Source: an uncultured Duodenibacillus sp. (lineage in GTDB: Bacteria > Pseudomonadota > Gammaproteobacteria > Burkholderiales > Burkholderiaceae_F). From it: a DNA stretch of 64,000 nt. The translations under genes and the position numbers were made by a program. The stretch covers positions 1 through 64,000 of the forward strand of contig CALXQS010000001.1 in assembly GCA_944390715.1 (NCBI GenBank), in the 5' to 3' direction. Under the pieces are notes generated by a model. The model searched no databases and was not told where the DNA came from. It worked only from the letters and a program-made list of their open reading frames with translations. Numbering within the stretch: position 1 is the stretch's first letter; every line of letters starts with the position of its first letter. Shown here piece by piece: positions 1 to 7,264 of the stretch.

Positions 1-72
1 TGGCTATGCGCTTGGTGCTACCTCCTGCGCTCGGGACTTTCACCCGTTAGAACATGCCCATGCCGGGCGCAC
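1..72 (-). mobile_element. Group II intron, 5' end only (runs off the window)
   Basis: Read on the minus strand this segment opens with GTGCGCCC, the usual GTGYG-type 5' splice boundary, and carries GGTGAAAGTCCC from about base 29, a hallmark of group II intron domain I. The rest of the intron, including any reverse transcriptase/maturase, lies beyond base 1. The boundary falls immediately after TTTTA, the tail of the stem-loop at 78-110. Insertion just behind a terminator hairpin is the known habit of group IIC introns. The class is inferred from the site only, because the catalytic domains and the reverse transcriptase are not in the window. Confidence 0.75.
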
Positions 73-73
73 T

Positions 74-110
74 AAAATGTCCCCAGAAAGTGTCTCGCTT
101 TCTGGGGACA
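74..110 (-). terminator. Intrinsic terminator of the por operon
   Basis: A perfect 13-bp stem (78-90 with 98-110, TGTCCCCAGAAAG paired with CTTTCTGGGGACA) with a 7-base loop is followed on the minus strand by TTTT. It lies about 90 bases past the stop codon of the last por gene. The short T run may be cut by the intron insertion at 72/73. Confidence 0.75.
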
Positions 111-201
111 ATTCACGCAGTGCTTTTTTCATGCACCGCGAAGGCTTATTGCAATTCAATCTGCGACCGCCTGTTTTCGGCCGTCAGCAAAGACGCAATC
201 T

Positions 202-1833
202 TTAGATGTCTTCGCTCACCATGTCGATGGCGCCGCACGGGCATTCATTGGCGCACACGCCGCAGCCCTTGCAGTAGTCGTAGTTGAACTTGAACTTCAT
301 GCCGGGGCCAAGCTTGACGACCGCGTTGTCAGGACACACGCCGTAGCAGTTGTCGCACTCAAAGCAGTTGCCGCAGCTCATGCAGCGGCGCGCTTCAAAG
401 AGCGCATTCTCCTCTGTGAGGCCGTGCTGGACTTCATCGAATGTCGTCTGGCGACGCACGATGTCAAGCATCGGACGCACGGTCTTGGGCGCATCGGCGT
501 AGTACCACGTATGCAGGCGATCGAACGTCGCCAAGGCAGGCTTGGCGGGCTCGACATACGTCTCGCCATTAAGATAGGCGTTGATGGCGCGCGCAGCCTT
601 CTTGCCGTGGCCGATGGCGACCGTGACGTTCTTGTCGCCCGGAACCATGTCGCCGCCGGCAAAGATGCCGGGCACGGAAGTCATCATCGTCTGATCGACA
701 ATGACTTCGTCGTTTTCGATCTTCAAACCGGGCAGGCTCGTCAGAAGCGACAGATCGGTCTGCTGGCCGAGCGCGAGAACGAGGCTGTCGGCAGCAATCG
801 TCTCAAACTCTCCGGTTCCCTTGGGCTTGCCGTTTTCGTCAAGCACCATCTTCTCGATCTTGATTTCGCCGCTTTCGGCCTCCTTGACGGTCGAAAGCCA
901 TTTCATGGTCACGCCTTCTTCAATGGCCTCGGAAATCTCGGACGGGTGAGCGGGAGCTCTTTCGCGCGTACGACGATAAACAACGAGCGGTTCGGCGCCC
1001 ATGCGGCGCACGGTGCGCGCCACGTCCATGGCCGTGTTGCCGCCGCCGTAGACCACCACGCGGCGGCCGAGCATGGGCTTTTCGTCTTCAGCAATGTCGC
1101 GCAGAACCTTGACGGCATCCATCACGCGGCTGGCGTCGCCTGCAGGAATGTACGTGCGGCGCGCCAAGTGCGCACCCACGCCGAGGAACACGGCGTCATA
1201 GCCGCCGTCCTTCATTTCCTTGGCCAGATCGTCCACATTGCGCGAGCATTCAATCTCAACGCCCATGTCGGCGATGCGCGCAATTTCGGCATCAAGCACT
1301 TCGCGCGGCAGACGATACTTCGGAATGCCGTAGCGCATCATGCCGCCGGCGGCTTCAGCGCTGTCGACCACATGAACGCTATGGCCCATGCGGCGCAGAT
1401 GGTAAGCAGCGCTCAGACCTGCAGGGCCCGCCCCGACGACGAGCACCTTCTTGCCCGTTTCCTTCTTGGGGGCTTCAAACTTCCAGCCCTTGGCAAGCGC
1501 ATTGTCGCCCAAAAAGCGTTCCACGGAATTGATGCCGACGCAAGAATCAAGCTGAGCGCGGTTGCAGGCCGTCTCGCAGGTGTGATAGCACACGCGGCCC
1601 ATAATGGCCGGAAAAGGATTGTCCTCAACGATGCGCTTCCATGCGCTTTCATAATCGCCGGACTCGGCAAAAAACAGCCACGACTGGCACTGTTCGCCTG
1701 CCGGGCATTTCGCGTTGCAGGGCGGCAGCCGGTTGACATAAACGGGCTTCATCGTGCGCCAGGTGCCGGTGCGGTTGGCCAGCGACGACCCCACGTCCAG
1801 GGTAATGGCAAAAGGAATGTTCTTTTGAGTCAT
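202..1833 (-). CDS. 2-oxoacid:acceptor oxidoreductase, fused FAD/NAD(P)-binding and ferredoxin subunit (PorD-like)
   Basis: About 543 residues. The N-terminal part resembles the small subunit of glutamate synthase (GltD): two Cys clusters near residues 40-95, an FAD-binding GAGPAG motif near 135 and an NAD(P)-binding GGGNTAMD motif near 270. The C-terminal 70 residues are ferredoxin-like, with Cys runs CMSCGNCFECDNC and CKGCGVCANEC that could hold two 4Fe-4S clusters. It probably takes electrons from the thiamine-diphosphate subunits and passes them to or from NAD(P). The ATG at 1833 is preferred over an upstream TTG at 1839 because AAAGGAG sits 10 bases before it. It is the last gene of the four-gene operon. 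The fused layout recalls NAD-linked phenylglyoxylate dehydrogenase, so the substrate is not certain. Confidence 0.85.
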   Translation of the reverse strand: MTQKNIPFAITLDVGSSLANRTGTWRTMKPVYVNRLPPCNAKCPAGEQCQSWLFFAESGDYESAWKRIVEDNPFPAIMGRVCYHTCETACNRAQLDSCVGINSVERFLGDNALAKGWKFEAPKKETGKKVLVVGAGPAGLSAAYHLRRMGHSVHVVDSAEAAGGMMRYGIPKYRLPREVLDAEIARIADMGVEIECSRNVDDLAKEMKDGGYDAVFLGVGAHLARRTYIPAGDASRVMDAVKVLRDIAEDEKPMLGRRVVVYGGGNTAMDVARTVRRMGAEPLVVYRRTRERAPAHPSEISEAIEEGVTMKWLSTVKEAESGEIKIEKMVLDENGKPKGTGEFETIAADSLVLALGQQTDLSLLTSLPGLKIENDEVIVDQTMMTSVPGIFAGGDMVPGDKNVTVAIGHGKKAARAINAYLNGETYVEPAKPALATFDRLHTWYYADAPKTVRPMLDIVRRQTTFDEVQHGLTEENALFEARRCMSCGNCFECDNCYGVCPDNAVVKLGPGMKFKFNYDYCKGCGVCANECPCGAIDMVSEDI

Positions 1834-1859
1834 TTTCAACTATCTCCTTTTGAGCCGCA

Positions 1860-2927
1860 TCAGATGATGTTGTGGCGCTCTTCGCCCTGTTCGGGCACAG
1901 GCACGCCGCGCGAAGCTTCTTCGTTGTCATCGAGCAGACCGTACTTGGCAATGTTGCGGTCGGCAAGCGTCTGCAGACGGGCCAGAATCTCAGGATTGCC
2001 CTTCTTGCCAAACAAATGAGCAAAACGCTTTTGCAGCTTCAGATATTCTTCAACAGGAAGCTGACGACGAATCTTCGAGACTCGGGTCACTTCGCCGTAT
2101 TCAGCTTCAAAGACCGGGAAAATTCCCGTGAGCTGCGCCAGACGCGCAAGCTCAATCGTCTTTGAAGATGCTGCGCCCCAGCCGAGCGGGCAAGGCACGA
2201 GAATGTGGATGTAGCGCGCGCCGTGAATGCCCATGGCATATTTCACCTTGCGCTCAAGATCGTGCAGATCGGCCACCGTAGCAGTTGCCACGTAGGGAAT
2301 GCCGTGCGCCATGGCGATGGCCGGCACATTCTTGCCCTGACCGAACGTGTTGCCCGGATGCCCAGCCGTGGGCATCGTGGTAGCCGTGCGGGCCGCGGGA
2401 GGCGTTGCAGACGATCTCTGCACGCCGGTATTCATGTAGGCTTCATTGTCAAAGCAGATGTAGAGCACATCGTCGTTGCGCTCGAACATGCCCGACAGAC
2501 AGCCAAAGCCGATGTCGGTCGTGCCGCCGTCGCCGCCCATGGCAAGCACGCGGTCAGGCTCTCTGCCCGTCTTGCGGGCGCGTGCGCGGGCCGCCGCCGC
2601 CATGCCGGTCGCCACGGCAGCCGTATTGCCGAAAAGCGAATGGAACCACGGCATCTGCCAGGCAGATTCCGGATAGGGCGTCGAGAACACCTCCAGGCAG
2701 CCTGTTGCATTGGTTGCAATCAGACGTCCATGCGTGGCTTCAAGGGCCGCGTCGACTGCGTAGCGTGCACCCAGAGCCTCGCCGCAGCCCTGACAGGCGC
2801 GGTGACCGGAATTCAACGCATTGAAGCGCTCGACCGAGGACTGCACCGTACGCTGCTCGGGATCAAGCAGGCGGTTGCCGACGGTAAACGTTCCCGTCTG
2901 ATAGAAGCGGACTTTTGTTTCTTGCAT
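1860..2927 (-). CDS. porB: 2-oxoacid:acceptor oxidoreductase, beta subunit (thiamine diphosphate-binding)
   Basis: 355 residues. The thiamine-diphosphate/Mg motif is visible as GGDGGTTDIGFG, followed downstream by the NEAYMNTG segment typical of PorB-type subunits. ACQGCGE near residue 44 and a further conserved Cys in NATGC supply ligands for the proximal 4Fe-4S cluster. With the alpha subunit it decarboxylates a 2-oxoacid with CoA, probably pyruvate to acetyl-CoA. A GGGAGGA ribosome site lies 9 bases upstream of the ATG. It is 15 bases from the alpha gene and 26 from the fused electron-transfer gene, so translation of a single mRNA is likely. The substrate is inferred from the family; branched or aromatic 2-oxoacids remain possible. 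Confidence 0.87.
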   Translation of the reverse strand: MQETKVRFYQTGTFTVGNRLLDPEQRTVQSSVERFNALNSGHRACQGCGEALGARYAVDAALEATHGRLIATNATGCLEVFSTPYPESAWQMPWFHSLFGNTAAVATGMAAAARARARKTGREPDRVLAMGGDGGTTDIGFGCLSGMFERNDDVLYICFDNEAYMNTGVQRSSATPPAARTATTMPTAGHPGNTFGQGKNVPAIAMAHGIPYVATATVADLHDLERKVKYAMGIHGARYIHILVPCPLGWGAASSKTIELARLAQLTGIFPVFEAEYGEVTRVSKIRRQLPVEEYLKLQKRFAHLFGKKGNPEILARLQTLADRNIAKYGLLDDNEEASRGVPVPEQGEERHNII

Positions 2928-2942
2928 CTTGCACGTCCTCCC

Positions 2943-4184
2943 TTACTGACGCATCGCTGCGTCACGCACCACCGCTTCGGGCAGCGGGCCGGTTTTTCTT
3001 GTGAGACGCTCGCGCTCGAGCTGACGGTTGACGAGCTCTTCGTCGAGATCCATGAAGCTGAAGTTCTTGAGCGTATCAGCCTCACACTCGGCGAGCATCT
3101 TCTTGAGCGAATTGCGCGTAATGGCGCGGCCGCCCAGACCTGCGATGACCGTATAGCGCTTGACGTCTTGCTTTTGCAAAGCAACCATGATGTCGCGGCT
3201 CAGGACGCCGCCCGAACCGACGGCAAGAGCACGGTCGATCACGACGACCTTCTTGGCGCCTTCGAGCGCTTCGGCCACGGCGTCCATCGGGAACGGACGG
3301 TAGCACTTGATGCCCACGACGCCGATCTTGTGGCCGGCTTCGCGCAGTTCGTCGACCGTATCCTTGATCGTGCCCAAGGTCGCCCCCATCGCCACCACGC
3401 GGATGTCGGCGTCTTCACAGCGATAGGTGTGCACCAGACCTCCGGACTGACGGCCGAAGATCTCAGCGAATTCCTGCTGCACCTGCGGGATCAGCTCAAG
3501 CGCCTGAAGCTGCTTGATGTGCGCAAGATAGCGGACTTCCGTAAAGGCCTCAGGGCCGACCATGGCCCCGATGGAGACGGGATCGTCAGGATCGAGCTCT
3601 TGACGAGGCTCATAGGGCGGCAGGAATTTGTCGACCTGCTCCTGTGAGGGAACGTCAATGCGTTCAAATGCATGCGTAAGAACGAAGCCGTCCATGCAGA
3701 CCATCACGGGCAGCGAAAGCTCCTCGGCGATCTTGAAGGCCTGAATATGCATGTCTGCCGCTTCCTGATTGGTCTCGGCAAAGATTTGAATCCAGCCGCT
3801 GTCGCGCTGGCTCAGAGAATCAGAATGGTCATTCCAGATGTTGATGGGAGCGCCAATGGCACGATTGGCCACGGTCATCACAATGGGAAGCCCCAAGCCG
3901 GAGGCGTTGTAGACGGCCTCAACCATATAGAGCAGCCCCTGGCTGGCCGTGGCGGTATACGCGCGGGCACCGCCCACGCTTGCGCCGATGGCCACGCTCA
4001 TGGCCGCAAATTCGCTCTCGACATTGATGTACTCGCAGCCTTCAATAAGACCTTTGCGGGTCATCGTTCCCAGTTTTTCCACAATGTGCGTCTGGGGGGA
4101 AATGGGATACGCACAGATGACGTCAGGACGGCACAGAGCAACGGCTTCAGCCACGCCCTGGCTGCCTTCAATTTGCTTGAGCAT
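2943..4184 (-). CDS. porA: 2-oxoacid:acceptor oxidoreductase, alpha subunit
   Basis: 413 residues, the usual size for a free alpha subunit. AYPISPQ near residue 28 corresponds to the YPITP signature of the pyrimidine-binding domain, and the C-terminal half carries the transketolase C-terminal-like domain (GVVGIKCYRPFP region). The ATG at 4184 is chosen rather than a TTG six bases upstream because AAAAGGAG is correctly spaced from the ATG only. It forms the catalytic heterotetramer with the gamma, beta and FAD/Fe-S subunits encoded on either side. The intergenic distance to the gamma gene is 14 bases. Confidence 0.87.
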   Translation of the reverse strand: MLKQIEGSQGVAEAVALCRPDVICAYPISPQTHIVEKLGTMTRKGLIEGCEYINVESEFAAMSVAIGASVGGARAYTATASQGLLYMVEAVYNASGLGLPIVMTVANRAIGAPINIWNDHSDSLSQRDSGWIQIFAETNQEAADMHIQAFKIAEELSLPVMVCMDGFVLTHAFERIDVPSQEQVDKFLPPYEPRQELDPDDPVSIGAMVGPEAFTEVRYLAHIKQLQALELIPQVQQEFAEIFGRQSGGLVHTYRCEDADIRVVAMGATLGTIKDTVDELREAGHKIGVVGIKCYRPFPMDAVAEALEGAKKVVVIDRALAVGSGGVLSRDIMVALQKQDVKRYTVIAGLGGRAITRNSLKKMLAECEADTLKNFSFMDLDEELVNRQLERERLTRKTGPLPEAVVRDAAMRQ

Positions 4185-4198
4185 CAGCAATTCTCCTT

Positions 4199-4768
4199 TT
4201 ACTGCGCCAGCAGCTGCTGAAGATGACGATAGGCGAGCTCGGCAACGGCGGCATTTGCCTCGCCGACCTTGCCGACGTAGCGGGCCAGATAGGCCTGCTG
4301 CACGCTTTCGAGCTTAAGACCGCCCGTCATGGCCGCAAACCCGGCAAGCATGGCGGCGCCCGGCAGCGGACGGCCGATCTTTTCCAGAGCAAAGCGCGTG
4401 GCGGGAACGGTCAGGACATGTCCTGCGGGAAGACGGTCGACAAGCTGCTTGAGTCCCATCTCTTCAGGAGTCGCAGAACTGTTGATGAGCACATATCCGT
4501 TGTCGTGCAAACCGCCGAAAACATCAACTGAATCAAGCAGCGTCTTGTCCTGCACAAGCACGACATCGGGCTCTTGAATCGGTTCGCGAAGGCGGATTTC
4601 CTTTTCATCGATGCGGCAGAAGGCCACCACCGGCGCACCGGTGCGTTCAGAGCCGAAACTCGGGAACGCCTGCGCCCAATGGCCTTCGGTGAAGGCAGCG
4701 ACGCTGAGCATTTCAGCGGCCGTCACCACGCCCTGACCACCTCGTCCATGAAGTCTGATTTGATACAC
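4199..4768 (-). CDS. porG: 2-oxoacid:acceptor oxidoreductase, gamma subunit
   Basis: 189 residues from a GTG start. The protein begins at once with the family signature LHGRGGQGVV, which binds the CoA side of the complex, and ends in an Ala-rich helix. A longer reading from ATG at 4789 or 4921 would add a tail of no family resemblance. The GTG at 4768 has AAAGGAG 7 bases upstream and places the signature at the usual position, so it is preferred. It is the first gene of the operon G-A-B-D; the promoter should lie in 4790-5000. Confidence 0.85.
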   Translation of the reverse strand: MYQIRLHGRGGQGVVTAAEMLSVAAFTEGHWAQAFPSFGSERTGAPVVAFCRIDEKEIRLREPIQEPDVVLVQDKTLLDSVDVFGGLHDNGYVLINSSATPEEMGLKQLVDRLPAGHVLTVPATRFALEKIGRPLPGAAMLAGFAAMTGGLKLESVQQAYLARYVGKVGEANAAVAELAYRHLQQLLAQ

Positions 4769-4967
4769 AATAGTTCTCCTTTTTTTCATCGAACAGTCGC
4801 GGCTGAAAAAGGAGTCCGGCCGCAACGTCACGCACAGCGACGACCGATCGCATGCCAGACGTCGCTCATGGAAAAGCCTCTTTTTGCGCACACGGGGTCC
4901 TACGGCTTCTCCGTACATCACACTGTAGCAAAGATTGCTTTTTCTTGTTGAGGGTTTTCCAGTCTAA

Positions 4968-4981
4968 AAAACCATGGTTTT
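4968..4981. promoter_or_regulatory. Perfect 14-bp palindrome in the por/lipoprotein divergent region
   Basis: AAAACCATGGTTTT is fully self-complementary. It lies in the 359-base divergent gap 4769-5127, about 200 bases upstream of porG and 150 upstream of the lipoprotein gene. Such a site often binds a dimeric regulator, but no cognate regulator gene is nearby and I see no clear sigma-70 pair next to it. Confidence 0.35.
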
Positions 4982-5002
4982 CTCTATGTGAAATCGACTG
5001 AC

Positions 5003-5027
5003 TTGATTTACGTTTGCCTCAAATCAA
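5003..5027. promoter_or_regulatory. Inverted repeat TTGATTT-N11-AAATCAA (LysR-type T-N11-A spacing)
   Basis: Two perfect 7-bp arms are separated by exactly 11 bases, the arrangement expected of a LysR-type recognition site. It sits 21 bases from the palindrome at 4968-4981 in the same divergent gap, so it could control por (minus), the lipoprotein gene (plus) or both. The rest of the gap 4769-5127 shows no gene. No LysR-family gene is in the window. Confidence 0.4.
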
Positions 5028-5127
5028 AAAAAGAGCGGCCTCTCGCCTAAAATCAGGGGCTGCTGCCCTACGGTTGCTAACTGCTTGTTTTTTGTTTTTT
5101 CAGCCTTTTCGACAAAGATTCTCAGCC

Positions 5128-5670
5128 ATGCAAAAAAAATTCCGATTTCAGGTGCCCAAACGCCTGCTTGCTGCGCTGTGCGCAGCCGGCGCCGCTGTCC
5201 TCTCGGGCTGTTCGGGGCTCAGCGGCCTCATCTCATCAGGCGACCCGATGGCCCCTGAAAGCGGCAAACTGCTCATGACGCTCAAGGCAACAGGCGCCCA
5301 GCAGTTTCAGTGCGCTGCCGACAAAAAGGGCCGCTGGTGGAAATTCATCGCCCCGGATGCCGTTCTGGTCGATGAAAAAGGCCGCGTCATTGCCCGCCAA
5401 GGGCCTGACTTTATCTTTCGAGCGAACGACGGCTCGGTTCTGAGCGCCAAAATCGTCAAGTGGGACGCGCACCCGAAGTCGCACAACGATCTGCGCGACG
5501 TTCTTTTTGAGACCCGCGCGCAGGGCAAGAAAAAAGGCGTGCTCACGGGAATTCGCTGGGTGAGCCGCACCGAGGGCGCAGGCGGCCAGCCGCAGACGCG
5601 CTGCTCGCCTTCGCAGATCGGCGCAACGCTCAAGGTTCCCTTTACGGCCGTCTACCGTTTTTATCAATGA
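5128..5670 (+). CDS. DUF3455-type exported lipoprotein
   Basis: 180 residues. The N-terminus has basic residues, a hydrophobic stretch and a lipobox ending LSGC, with the lipidated Cys at residue 28. The rest (about 45-180) fits the DUF3455 family: a TLKATGAQQFQC segment, a WKFIAPDA segment and a C-terminal PFTAVYRFY strand. Members are small secreted or outer-membrane-associated proteins of unknown function, common in Burkholderiales. The ATG at 5128 is chosen because it begins the signal peptide; an upstream in-frame extension has no such feature. The gene faces away from the por operon. Confidence 0.75.
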   Translation: MQKKFRFQVPKRLLAALCAAGAAVLSGCSGLSGLISSGDPMAPESGKLLMTLKATGAQQFQCAADKKGRWWKFIAPDAVLVDEKGRVIARQGPDFIFRANDGSVLSAKIVKWDAHPKSHNDLRDVLFETRAQGKKKGVLTGIRWVSRTEGAGGQPQTRCSPSQIGATLKVPFTAVYRFYQ

Positions 5671-5755
5671 TCAGACCTGTCTTGCCGATGCCGCTTCTTT
5701 AGGCGAAAGCCAATAAAATCAACGCTTTCCGAATAATTCCTCCAGACTTCAGGGC

Positions 5756-5784
5756 TTGGAAAGTGGTTGCAAATCGGGTAAAAT
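5756..5784 (+). promoter_or_regulatory. Sigma-70-type promoter for the H1-tail gene
   Basis: TTGGAA at 5756-5761 and TAAAAT at 5779-5784 are separated by 17 bases. The start codon at 5846 lies about 60 bases downstream, with TTGGAGG as ribosome site. Confidence 0.6.
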
Positions 5785-5845
5785 TGAGTGTTTTCGTCAG
5801 ATATTATGACGACCCATTTGGTACGAAAGGATTCTTGGAGGTTTT

Positions 5846-6691
5846 ATGGTAGGTGCTACGGTTCTGGGCGTCTTTCTGCAGGGATTGCCGCATGATCGTC
5901 GCGTAGCTATGGCCCGCGTGGCCAGTCTTATCCGCCGCGCGGCGCGCGGCGTGCGTGAAAGCAAGCGCTTCGGGCTTGTTTTCTATGAATTAAGCGGCGG
6001 CCCGTTGTTTGCGCTGGAAAGCCGGGAAAAGTCGCTCACTCTGTATATTGCAGAAAAATCCGTCGTCGAGCCGATGGCCGATAAATTCAAAGGTTTTGAT
6101 CACGAACACAGCCTCATTCATTTCGACGACCTCAACCGCCTTCCGCTTCCCGACATTGAAAAAATTGTACGCTCAAGCGTGCTCGTTCGCCGTGAACGCG
6201 GCACCGTCCCCGCTCAGTCCGAAATTCTTCAGCTCTGGGGCGTGAAGGAAGAAGAAGCAGCCGTGGCCCCTCCCGTCGTCCGCATCTCCATGCGCACGGC
6301 CGAAGACGAAGCCGCCGAAGCTGCGGCCAAGGCAGAAGCCGAACGCCTGGCATCGGAAAGCAAGAAGATTCTGCGCCCGACCAAGCCCGAAAAGAGTTTG
6401 GTGCAGAAACGACAAGCCGCCGCTGCAGCAGCTGCGGCCGCCGCCGCCAAGTCCGGCGACAAACCCAAAAAAGCCGCAGCCAAGAAATCCTCAACCAAAA
6501 GCACAAAATCTGCTCAGTCTGCTGAAGCCGTCGTGACCATCGTCCCTGATGACGATGAACCGCAGACGACAAAGACGACGAGCCGCGCCCGCAAGACGAG
6601 CACTGCCAAGGCTGGCGTCAAAAAGACCGAAGCCAAGACAGGCACGCGCCGCACGGCTTCGAAGTCCAAGACGGTTGCTGCCGCCGCGTAG
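5846..6691 (+). CDS. Protein with a YdhG/DUF1801-like N-terminal domain and a histone-H1-like tail
   Basis: 281 residues in two parts. Residues 1-120 are folded-looking; the segment SLTLYIAEKSVVEPM followed by SLIHF and LPLPDIEKIVR recalls the small DUF1801 (YdhG) domain, but this is pattern matching by eye. From about 150 on the chain is Ala/Lys-rich: an Ala-rich charged stretch, a run of eleven Ala, then repeated KKAAAKK, STKS and TAKAG units like bacterial H1-like DNA-binding proteins, ending in Lys/Ala. The tail suggests binding to nucleic acid. It has its own promoter and a terminator at 6744-6777, so it is probably monocistronic. The family function is unknown. Confidence 0.6.
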   Translation: MVGATVLGVFLQGLPHDRRVAMARVASLIRRAARGVRESKRFGLVFYELSGGPLFALESREKSLTLYIAEKSVVEPMADKFKGFDHEHSLIHFDDLNRLPLPDIEKIVRSSVLVRRERGTVPAQSEILQLWGVKEEEAAVAPPVVRISMRTAEDEAAEAAAKAEAERLASESKKILRPTKPEKSLVQKRQAAAAAAAAAAAKSGDKPKKAAAKKSSTKSTKSAQSAEAVVTIVPDDDEPQTTKTTSRARKTSTAKAGVKKTEAKTGTRRTASKSKTVAAAA

Positions 6692-6743
6692 ACGATGCCG
6701 TTTTGCAGCCTTCACTGAGGGCAGCGTCACAAAACTTCCCAAG

Positions 6744-6777
6744 GCTTCGAAGTGCATTGCGGCTTCGAAGCTTTTTT
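6744..6777 (+). terminator. Intrinsic terminator
   Basis: GCTTCGAAG (6744-6752) pairs with CTTCGAAGC (6763-6771) around a 10-base loop and is followed by six T. It ends the transcript of the H1-tail gene. Confidence 0.8.
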
Positions 6778-6811
6778 CATTCTTCTTCACCTGCCCCCAA
6801 AAAACCGCACC

Positions 6812-7090
6812 ATGACAAAAAGCCGCTGTGCCGATGCTGCAAATGCTGCCGCCGACCGCAATGATTCTTTGGCTCCTCCCGAAGTTTGGGTCGCCTCCGA
6901 CGGCTCAATCATCTCCTGCACGGAAAAAGTCAAGGTTCTTGAAGACAACTGGAACGAGGTGCGGGAACTGCTTCAAAACGCACTCGACGACGCAGTTTTG
7001 ATGGGCTGCACGCAAGCTCAGTTCAAGCACGAATACACCCGCCTCATCAACGCCCTGCAAAGCGAGTATAAGGAAAAGTCTTCCCTCTGA
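6812..7090 (+). CDS. Small conserved protein of unknown function
   Basis: 92 residues, with no signal peptide and no membrane segment. After a short variable start the sequence reads PEVWVASDGSIISC, then a long acidic helix (KVKVLEDNWNEVRELLQNALDDAVLMGC) and a second helix ending in LINALQSEY. It looks like one of the short, mostly helical proteins widespread in Burkholderiales, for which no role is known. The ATG at 6812 is the first in frame after the upstream terminator; an earlier reading would start inside the terminator. No clear ribosome site is seen. Confidence 0.6.
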   Translation: MTKSRCADAANAAADRNDSLAPPEVWVASDGSIISCTEKVKVLEDNWNEVRELLQNALDDAVLMGCTQAQFKHEYTRLINALQSEYKEKSSL

Positions 7091-7264
7091 GCATTGCCGT
7101 CAAGCTTCGATAATCGAGCAGTTCTTTGCGTCTTTTGTGCAAGCAGCCTGAAAGACTTCGCCGCATAATTTTCTGCGTACGAAACTGTTTTCCGGAAAAT
7201 GTTCTCAACCAACGCAGAACACGCTCCACATCGAAACTCGTCAAAATTGCGGAGAATTCTTGCC

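Noticed and set aside
424..2019. Open frame of 531 codons on the plus strand across the PorD-like gene
   Set aside because: Antisense shadow; the minus-strand protein has complete FAD, NAD(P) and ferredoxin motifs.
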